DNA of 64,000 bases. It comes from Halicephalobus mephisto. Taxonomy: Eukaryota; Nematoda; Chromadorea; Rhabditida; Panagrolaimidae. Below the pieces are notes generated by a model. The model was not told where the DNA came from, ran no database searches, and saw nothing but the letters and a program-made list of their open reading frames with translations. Location of the stretch: contig SWDT01000026.1 in assembly GCA_009193035.1 (NCBI GenBank), forward strand, positions 186,001 through 250,000, given 5' to 3'. This document shows, piece by piece, positions 45,795-55,492 of the stretch. The translations under genes and the position numbers were made by a program. Position 1 is the first letter of the stretch, and each line of letters begins with the position of its first letter.

Positions 45795-48700
45795 TCAACT
45801 TTCTCTTTTGACTTTAATGAGATCAGTTTTCTGATAATGTGGACTTCCACATTGTGAAAGAAGAATCGCCAGTGCCGATTGATCAAATTGATGACAGTTG
45901 CCGTGTTCCGACATCACAGAATTTGTTTTTTTACAATGCAGTGATGAACTACGCGGAGCCATGCATGTTTTGTCAAGAGCACAGTCGACCCATTTCCCAG
46001 TTATCTTGACAGATTCTCGAGTCAGATGAATTGCAAGAGCTGCAGTAGAGGTCATCAATGTCGTTTTTGCGTCATCTGTACTGTAGTTGAACTTTTCCAA
46101 CATCTTCGGGTGAGTGGCAAAAAAAATGGAATGATCGGCTTTATCGAAACTTTTGAAACCACATTTGGTTATTTCATGAAATATTGACTGAAATTTTATA
46201 AATTTCAATTTAAAGTAAGTTGAAAAAAAAAGTATATTCCCCGTTCAAAAGTCGTTGGATAAATGTTTTTTTGTTCAATTTTCATTAACTTTCATTGATT
46301 TTATATCTTTGGGATTACTGTAAGATGAGGTAGATACCTATGTGAAAATTAATATGAAATAATTTGATTTTAAGTGGAATTTAACAAAAATAAAAAAGAA
46401 ATTCAGCGAGATACTTTTTAACAGACAATTTGCTTTTTTAGAAGAATATTAAGTTAATTTTTTCATCTTTCATTAGTAATTTAGTGGTAATGACTTACAT
46501 CGATCGAATCCGTAGCGTTTGGCTGAAAGATGACGGAAGAGTCAAAGTAGAAAATCCTCGAAACCTCTGCTAGAAGATTTTGGATGATCAAAGGCTTCCA
46601 TCTGTACTCCTCTAAGTTCTGAACCATTACAGGGTAGGTCAATATATTGAAATTCCGAATTCTGACAAATGGACAGAGTTTTTTGTAGAGGGACAATTTT
46701 CGAGGCGAAATTTCTTCGAGAAGATAAGCAACCACAGAAAACTTTCGATTTTCATCATGGAATTCTGGAAGTTCTTTGATCGATTTGCAACTATTTCTGC
46801 AATGAAATAAATTAATCGTAATTAATGTTGAATTACTTTAAAAAGTTTTACGAGGGAGTGATTTCCAAAATACTTGAAAATCTTGGCGCATAAATATGTC
46901 ACTGATTTGGATCTAGTTAGATCAAATGAAGATCTTTTAGAAAAGTTTATACTTGACCGGATCAGAATAGTCTAGAATGATTCCTTCCAGATCAGACTGA
47001 GACGTTCTAGAATTGGTCCTCCGAAAGTAAAAGATACCTGCTTACAAGTTAACAGACACCATTTTAAGTTGTGCTTATATTTTGTCTACCGTGTATGAGG
47101 ATTTCCATTATTTTCTTTGTTTATTACTCAATACTACACACAAAAAGTTTAACTTTTGGCCTCGTAACAATTGCGAAATATAATAAAAATGTAACGATTG
47201 TGTCACTTTTCATGAATATTTGACATTTGTGACGAAAAGTGTAACGAAATAATGACGATTTGCATTTATTACTGTATCAAAAGTTACGATTTTGTTGTGT
47301 ATGATCTAATAGCGTTAATCTGAAGTGTCATTATGTTTCACTCGAAGTCTAAGTTCTGTTTTTCATGTCCAAAATCACCAGGATTTGTTCGTTTACAACT
47401 TATTGTGTAAATTTTCACAAAAAGAAATTATATCTACTAAATTGGATTATGTGAAGAGAAATAACTAGCTTGTGTACAAAGAAAGTCTTTACGATAGTTG
47501 CTCTTCCACAACATTTGGTTCTCTATTCCGTTGAAGTGAATATATTTATTTAATTTTTAGACTGGTCTTTTTGGTAGCTGGATTGACTTACATGGCAATC
47601 AAGTAACCGAAAACATTGATTTAAAAAGAAAATCCAAACCAGCGCGAATCGAGAGGAAACAAATGTCGTCGGAAAATAACTATTTTACAACCTAAAGAAC
47701 GAATGACCTTTTCGAATCTAGTTGTAAAAATGATCTATATAGTCGTCAGATTTGTTTTGCTTTTTTAGAACAAAACATGAATAAATCACAATCTGGCAAT
47801 AAATGTCTTATTTTCTACTTATAGTTTTCTAAAATTCAAAATAAGCATGATTTTTTTTATTTTTCCCGCGTGAATTTTTATTTTTAGATTGTTTGTAGAC
47901 ACGAAAAAGTTTAGTCTAAAGGGCGAGTCCTAAGTGAATGAAGAGTGAAAGTTAAACATGATTTTCCTGTAATAATGGAAAGCAAGATTAAAAAACAAGT
48001 TTTTCAATTTTTATCTTTTTTCCTTAATATGCTCAAAATTACATTTGGAACAAGTTCCGAAAGACGAGCCTTCACTCTTCTTGCCATACTATTATAGTAA
48101 TTAGAAATCAATATTACTAAGAAATTGTTTTGAATGTCATGTCTAGAACCGTCTAAAATTCGTAGTTATAAGGAATTCTGGGGTTTTCATAGTTTTCACG
48201 AGATTCTGGAACAGTAGAAATTTTTATGAAATTTTAGTAAAATTTTCTTGATATTAATTTCCATGTGTCTTAGATATTTGTGCCTTAGACATTTGTATCG
48301 TAAATATTTATATTCCAATTTTTACGACTTTAATTCGAAAATTAAAGAACCATTTTAAGTAATTTTTGTTTTATATAGCAGTTTGAAATCCATTTTATGC
48401 AAATTTTCACTTTTTTATGGGATTCTGAAGTAAAATTCTAAATGTTCTTAAAATTAGAGATTAGTCTTCAGAATTCAGGATTTCGAAGATCAACCTCTGA
48501 TTTCAAATTCAGAACACGGGTCTGATTATCCTGTTCAAAAAACTTTTTTCAGTTCTAATTCCAGAATTGGAACATAAATGCTTGAGTCTGAAATGTCCGA
48601 GACACTAACGTCACAGCCAATTTCCAAAACATTTTGAAAACTTTCAAATTTTTCGAATTTATATATTGATTCTAAAAAGTCTTACTGAATTTGGAAAATT

Positions 48701-48997
48701 AAGAATCTTATTAGTCTACAAAGTTCCAAATTCTTTTATAAATTAATTTTAAAAAACCTACAAAGCTTCCCAAAAGTGGTTTTTCGAAAATGCCGTCAGC
48801 AAAACGATGGACCGTAATTTGATTTTTTGTCTGTAAGCGAAACCTTGGATTTTCGCAGAATATTCAAAAATCTCCGGCAATTCATTTTTTGAAAACAATG
48901 AATATCCGTTGAAAAAGTAAAAGAAACAACTAAATAAGCTGAATAATACAAAAATAAATCCAAAATAATATTGATTCTTTAGGACCTTTTTTTTCAT
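45795..48997 (-). CDS. DUF1647-family type II membrane protein (glycosyltransferase-like)
   Basis: Exons (minus): 48997-48762, 46796-46499, 46187-45795; phases agree, about 308 aa. Exon 1 gives a short basic N-terminus, one transmembrane segment (YYFGFIFVLFSLFSCFFYFF) and then IVLLTAFSKNHFWEAL. Exon 2 gives NFNILTYPVMVQNLEEYRWK, PLIIQNLL and a FYFDSSV strand. Exon 3 gives the C-terminal CHQFDQSALAILLSQC. This order is that of nematode DUF1647 proteins, which resemble Golgi glycosyltransferases; no activity is proven. The 1.96-kb first intron contains a MITE. Intact in sequence. Confidence 0.85.
47136..47300. mobile_element. MITE-like element with ACACAMAAAA ends
   Basis: About 165 bp with imperfect inverted ends of about 23 bp: ACACACAAAAAGTTTAACTT on the left; the reverse complement of the right end is ACACAACAAAATCGTAACTT. 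It lies in the first intron of the DUF1647 gene. Target duplication not resolved. Its ends resemble those around the 49.1-kb satellite. Confidence 0.55.
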
Positions 48998-49133
48998 TTT
49001 TGTTCATCTTCCAAAAACACTCGGACCACTGTTTCATCCATGGCAACTTGGACTTTGAAATTCAAAAAAATAATTCATTTGTACGATTTTTTACTGTCTT
49101 TGAAAAATATTACGAAATTTTGTATAGGACTCT

Positions 49134-49951
49134 ACACGCAAAAAACGTACAGTATGTTTAATGTATCGATATATTAATTTTAATGTGCCAAACGACATGT
49201 TACGTTTACTGTGTCGATATATAAAACATAGTTCATTAATATATTAAATTTCATGGGCCAAATGGTACATTACATATAATGTATCGATACATTAAGCTCA
49301 ACTTATGTATCGAAACATTAAATTTTTTTTAAGTGTAAAATTTTTCAGAATCTACTGAACGCAAAAATTAACATATTATATATAATGTATCGGTACGTTA
49401 AAACGGCTCTAATGTATCGGATACAGTAAGATGATATTGGTTTATTATATTTAGTGTATCGGTACATTGTGACATTTCCGATATATCGGATATATTATAT
49501 TCAATATATCGATACAGTAAGTTAATATCGGCTTATTATATTTAGTGTACCGGTATGTTAAAACGGCTCTAATGTATCGGATATATTATATTCAATGTAC
49601 CAATACATTAAGATGATATCGGTTTATTGTATTTAGTGTATCGGTACGTTAAAACGGCTCTAATGTATCGGATACAGTAAGATGATATTGGTTTATTATA
49701 TTTAGTGTATCAGTAAATTGTGGCATTTCCGATATATCGGATATATTATATTCAATGTACCAATACATTAAGTTGATATCGGTTTATTGTATTTAGTATA
49801 TCAGTACGTTAAAACGGCTCTGATGTATCGGATATATTTAATATATCGATGGATTAAGGATAATATCAGTGTATTGCATTTAATGTACCGATACATAAAG
49901 TATAATCTGTCTGATACATCAGAGCCGTTTTAACGCGTCCTTTTTGTGTGT
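49134..49951. repeat. Higher-order satellite bounded by inverted ACACRCAAAAA ends
   Basis: The word GTTAAAACGGCTCTAATG recurs at about 49396, 49557, 49645 and 49808: spacings alternate about 161, 88 and 163 bp, making a higher-order unit of about 250 bp. The block starts ACACGCAAAAAAC and ends CTTTTTGTGTGT, an inverted pair also seen at 47136. Confidence 0.8.
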
Positions 49952-50169
49952 GGATGATTCTGCAACTTTGAAAAACTATAAATTTGAAATTTTAGTTTTT
50001 ATTTTAATTAGAAAGTTCTGGAAATCTGTGTTGAAAAAACTCTGAAATTGCTTAACGCATATCTTTCTTTCTATAAGTTCCAAATCATTCAGAACTATGT
50101 AAATACAAAGTTTCATACTTTTCTGTCTTAACTGGAAAGTTCTGGAAGTTCATTTTGACACAATTTTTA

Positions 50170-50620
50170 AAAATTTTATAGTAATCATTTTTATTTTTGA
50201 AGGTACGATTTCAAATTTTCCAGAGCCAAAAATACAAAATTCCTGCATGTTAGTCTCAATTGGAAAGTTCTAAATTTTCGCGTTAGGACAATTTTTAAAA
50301 ATTTATTAAAATTTTTTTACAACTATGATTTTTGGAATTTTCAGAATTGTGTAAACATTAAATTTTGTACTTTTTATCTCAATTGGAAAATTCTAAAATT
50401 TCGCGTTAGGACGATTTTAAAAAATTTATTAAAATTTTTTTACAACTATGATTTTTGGAATTTTCAGAATTGTGTAAACATTAAATTTTGTACTTTTTAT
50501 CTCAATTGGAAAATTCTGAAATTTCGCGTTAGGACAATTTTTAAAAATTTATTAAAATTTTTTTACAACTATGATTTTTGGAATTTTCAGAATTGTGTAA
50601 ACATTAAATCTTGAAATTTC
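50170..50620. repeat. 123-bp tandem repeat
   Basis: About 3.5 copies of a unit with TCTCAATTGGAAA and TTTCGCGTTAGGACAATTTT; CTC anchors at 50255, 50378 and 50501. It lies just upstream of the DUF229 gene. Confidence 0.85.
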
Positions 50621-50882
50621 GCGTTGAGAGTATTTGTTGGAAGTTTTTGAAAACATGTTTTTTTAATAATTTTATTGTAGATATAGATTAGCGGAGTGAC
50701 GAACGTTCTTATGGAAGATAGTCGAACATTGAAGTTCTTATCATAGAAAACCGATTTCTCTTTTCATCTTCCTTGTTCGGAATGTTATGGAAGAAATCGA
50801 TCGCTGCTGGACTTTCTTTCGTCAATCGGAATTTTGAAATGATTTTTTTGTTTGTAATTTTTACTTTATATTATTAATCGTC

Positions 50883-53800
50883 ATGCGGGTTTCTTTGAAA
50901 AAAATAATTTTATTATTTATTTTCGTTTTTGGATTTTTCTTAATTTTCAAAAATGGATTCAGAAAAATCAACTTTACCGATGTCGAAAAATTATATGTGA
51001 GTTTTTTAAGAATCTTATAAAATTCCAGAATCCAGTGAAAATTCTGAAAAAATAGGAATTTTCTAAAATCTTTAAAAATTTCGAAAATTCGCGGCGAGAC
51101 TGTTTTGTAATTATTTTAAATTTTAAATTATTAAGATATTGTAGAAATTCCTAAAATTTAGAAATTTTTCAAAATATTTTTCAAATTTAAAATTTTTTAA
51201 AAATACTGTAAAAATTTAATTGAAATTTAAAATTAGAAAATTTCAAAATTCATTGGATTTTAAGGAATTTTATATTTTAAATTTTGTATTTTTAGTTTTA
51301 AATTTTAAATTTTATATTTTATATTTTTAATTTCAAATTTTATATTTTTAATTTTTATAAATGATTTTTATTTATTCATGATTTAGAAAGAATATGAATT
51401 TTTTTTGAACACAAGTTTCGAAGAATGTGATTTTTCAACTGATCCCTTCGATCCATCAATTTCGGATTACATCCAGCCTCCTCACGAACCTGTAAAATGT
51501 ACTTCAAAACAAGTAAGTTTATTTTTTTCTAAAAACAAACGTAATTTAATAAAAAAAAACAATATTTTTTGAAATTTTCGAATTTCTGCGCAAAAAAGAA
51601 AAAATGACAAATTTGTATTAAATTAAAACTTTCCTAAAAATTCGCGTTAAAACAATTTTGAAAAATTCGTTTTTAATTTTTATAAAAATTAATTTTTTTG
51701 GATTTTTGAATTCCCGCGCAGAGAGAGAGCAGCTTTGTAAAAATGGAAAAAATGGTAAATTTCACAATTCTTTATCAAAATCGACTCGCATTGTCTTCAC
51801 TCTCGTTTTTTTACTTTTTACCTAAATTTTAGAATTTCCTCGAGATTTTTGTTTTTAATTTTTATAAATGTTTTATTTTCAGTATAATTTGACTTTTATC
51901 GATGGAAACAAGTTGTTATTGACGGACAAAACTAATAATAAATGTTTCTATCGGTATTTCTACCACAACTCTGGAGTCGATGACTTTTCCCTCAAGTACG
52001 CTGACTGGAGGCCTCTGGAAGCCGATGGAGTGGAGTTGGATCACGATTTCGTCGATGTCAGCTGCAAGGGAACCCTCGGGATGGAAACCTACAGATATCA
52101 ACACGCTACAGTAATCCCGAAAAAAGTCTCCATTGAATCCAATAGGTATTTTGAAACTAAATGAAATTAAATAATAAAATTTCCAGGACCATCAAAGATG
52201 AATCGGAAACTAACCCGAGTGTTATCATGTTGGGATTTGACGGCTTATCCAAGTCCAATTATATCCGGCAACTGCCTCGATCCAAGAAAACGATGGATAA
52301 AATGGGATTTATTCTGATGGATAAACACGTCAAAATTGCGGACAACACATTTCCTAATTGGGTAGCTATCTTCATGGGACAGCACACCTATGATTACGTG
52401 GGTTTTTTGAAAGTTAATTTCATATATTAAATTGATTTTACTTATTTCTAAGTCTATCAAGTAGACATTCCAGAAGATTTTGAAGCTAATACTAAATTCA
52501 ATATATAATTAATTCAGATGGAATAATTTTAGAAGTTGTAAAATCTTAAATTTGATAATTTTTATATATCCAATATGTAGAATTAATTTTCGAATTTTTC
52601 CTAAAATTAACAAACAAGTATTCAATCGGGAAGTTCTAGAATTTTGACACTAAATTTAATTTTCAAATACTTCAAATAAAACATCGTTGAGAGTCATAAA
52701 ATCTTAGAAATTAAATAATTTATATATGAAAATTATGAATTTTAAAAAAGTTAGAATTCTGACTTTAAAATTCAAATTAAATTATTTTTAATTTTTAAGA
52801 TTTTTGTTTTTTTTAAATCAAAGTTTTTAGGAATTCAAAGGAACAGTGGATAGTAGAACAGGAATCGATTACGATAACTGGACAGAATTCGCTTGGAGGA
52901 AATTCGGAGCTTCGGATTACGTGACTTTATTTGCAGAAGATTCTCCTAAAATTGCAACTTTTAATTACGATGGATTAACGAAAGGATTTATTCGACGACC
53001 ACCGACGGACCATTATTTGAGACCGCTTTATCTGGCTTGGGACGACCATGTCCTCAGGCAAAGGTCCAATGTTTTCTGTTACGATTCGGATCCTGTTCAT
53101 CAAATTCAATTGAAGTATATCCAAAGTTTTTTAAATTTTTACGAAAAAAAAGCGAAATTCGTTTTTAATTGGTTTTTGGAAATTTCCCACGACTACCTGA
53201 ATACGGTAGGAATCGCGGATGAGGACTTTGAGAAATTTCTAAAGAAAAACGAAAAAAAATTTGAAAATTCATTTGTGATTGTTTTTTCGGATCACGGTAA
53301 TCGGTACGACAGAATCCGAGAGACCGTGATCGGCCGTCTGGAGTCTCGGTTGCCTCTGTTGTCGATCAGGGTCCCTCCGTGGTTCCAGAAGAAGTTTCCG
53401 AATTATTTTCAAGCTTTAAAAGAAAACAGTCAAGTGATGACGAGCCATTTTGATCTTCATGCTACTTTGATGCATGTTCTGAAAGTGAGGATTTTGAAAA
53501 TTATTTGATTTTTATTTTTACAATAGATTTTTAGAATCTTTCAAAATTCAATGGAAGATTCTGAAATCTTGGAAAAGTATGGAATTTTCTAGAAGCTTTC
53601 AGAAATCAGTGAATAATTCTGAAATCTTCTGGGTTCTCATAGAAACTTCTGAAATTTTTCAGGATCTTGTAAAAACTTTTGGGATTTTTTAAAGTTTCCA
53701 GAACCCAATGGAAGAGTTTACTATTTTAAACAATGTTATAAAGTTTTTAAAATCCTGTTCAAAATCATTGGATTATGAAAATTTTAAGTTTTAAACAACA

Positions 53801-54807
53801 ACATGAAATTTTTAGAAATTTTGTAAAATTCTTTAAATCTCGTTAAAATTTCCAGAATTTAATGGTAGAGTTTACTATTTTAAACAATGTTATAAAGTTT
53901 TTTAAAATCTTCTAGGATTCTTTAAATCCCGTTAAAATTTCCCGAATTCAATGGGAGATTTTGAAATTAAAAAATTTCATAAAACTTTATAATTTTTTAA
54001 AATCCAATAAAAACCTAAAAGCATCTAAAATAAAAATTTTGGAAATTCGTTAATTTTATAAAAATAGTTTTAATTTTTATAATGTAAATTTCAGGGTATC
54101 AATGGACCCCCTCCGGATCTTCCTCGAGGTCAATCTCTGTTTTCTCCTATCTCGCCAAAGAGGACTTGTCGTGAAGCCGAAATTCCGAAAACTTTCTGTC
54201 CTTGCAATCATGAGGTTACTCTGAATTCTTCTGAAGGAATCAGATACGCTGAAATCGTATTGGACTATATCAAGGATTACTTCGAAAAACACAACGTTAA
54301 AGTAAGAATTTTCCAACTTTTTAATTTTTCAAAATTCTTACAGAACATGAAAAAGTTAAAAAATAGTAAATTTAAAAAATCGTTATTGAAATTAGTTCTG
54401 TTTTTACTCTTTTTTAGATGCTTTTGAAGAGTTCTAAATTTCTAACAAGTTTTAAAATTTCGTCCCGAGGAATTTTTACAAAAGTAATTATTGATAATTT
54501 GCAATTTTTCTAGGACAAATGTGCCCCGATGGATTTGGATTCGGTTAAATTTTTGTCGGTTTCTGTTCCTCCTCCGATGTTGGCCGTGAACGTAAACGAA
54601 CCTAATTTGAGAGATTTGATTTTTAATTACCGAGTTCAATTTACTGTTAAATCTCCTTCTAATGCTCTCCTGGAGGGGATCGTCTACAAAAACAAGGCTA
54701 CTGGAGAAACTTCTGTGTCGCCGGATATTGAAAGAAACAACAAATACGGTAATACTTCGGTCTGTGTAGATGATCGGCTTCTGAAGAAACTTTGTCATTG
54801 TATTTAG
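50883..54807 (+). CDS. DUF229-family alkaline-phosphatase-like membrane protein
   Basis: Exons: 50883-50996, 51387-51512, 51883-52145, 52187-52397, 52831-53484, 54095-54301, 54514-54807; phases agree, about 622 aa. N-terminal signal anchor (IILLFIFVFGFFLIF), lumenal C-F-S-T-DPFDPSI segment, then the sulfatase/phosphatase-type fold: VIMLGFDGLSKSNYIRQLPR, IADNTFPNWVAIFMGQHT, a PTDHY motif, a conserved Asp-His pair in VFSDHGNRYD, and a cysteine-rich C-terminal part (RTCREAEIPKTFCPCN, ending KKLCHCI). This is the full layout of nematode DUF229 proteins, predicted secretory-pathway enzymes of unknown substrate. All introns start GT and end AG. The 433-nt intron before exon 5 and the 610-nt intron before exon 6 are AT-rich repeats. 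No defect seen. Confidence 0.9.
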
Positions 54808-55084
54808 ATTTATCAATTGACGGGTATTATAAAAATAATTTTGCTATTTGGACAGTTTCTGATTTATGGATTTTCAAATTCTGAATTGAATGGTATATAA
54901 CATCCCAAGTAGTATATAATAAGCGTCTGGCGCATTCTCCCCCCCTCCTAAGGAAGATACAGAACATTAGGTGTGATTTTAGTAAATATTTATTTTCTAC
55001 GAAAGGATACGAGCCCCTCTAGTATCGGGTAGACCTTCGAAAGTTAACAGTGGAAAGATTTGTGCTATTTTATGCGATCTGGTT
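54808..55084. other. Spacer, nothing recognised
   Basis: Short, of mixed composition, between the DUF229 gene and the Maverick protease relic. No frame supported. Confidence 0.5.
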
Positions 55085-55490
55085 AATTTTTTTTGATATA
55101 AATGTTTATTAAAACCTTAAAACTATTGAAAAATTACGACATTACAAATATAGCAAAAGAATTAAAAATAAAGAATTTTAGAGGAGTATTCATGAGGGAT
55201 ACTCTTCTTGACAAAATTAATAAAGTATAATGTGGAGTCTTAAATTTTGATGTAAGTAAAAATACTGGTACTCATTGGGTCTGTTACTACAAGAATAGTG
55301 ATAAAAGTTACTATTTTGATCCTTTCGGATTGGATCCTCCACTAGAATTACAGAATTACAGAATTACTTAAATTCGCAAATTGAATTATCAACTTTTCAA
55401 ATTCAAAAATTCAACACAGATTATTGTGGTTATTGTGGTTATTATTGTTTACTTTTTCTAAAATTAATGAAATTTCGTTTTAGTCGTGTC
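55085..55490 (+). pseudogene. Decayed Maverick/Polinton adenovirus-type cysteine protease
   Basis: Broken frames read GVFMRDTL, then GTHWVCYYKNSDKSYYFDPF, then a shifted frame with DYCGYCGYYCLLFL. The His of THW and the Cys of the CGYYC block are where the adenain-type catalytic residues lie. A stop interrupts the frame at about 55228, another follows at about 55368, and the last part is in a different frame, so it is dead. Mavericks are large virus-like DNA transposons common in nematodes. It overlaps the end of the gene on the opposite strand. Confidence 0.7.
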
Positions 55491-55492
55491 AT

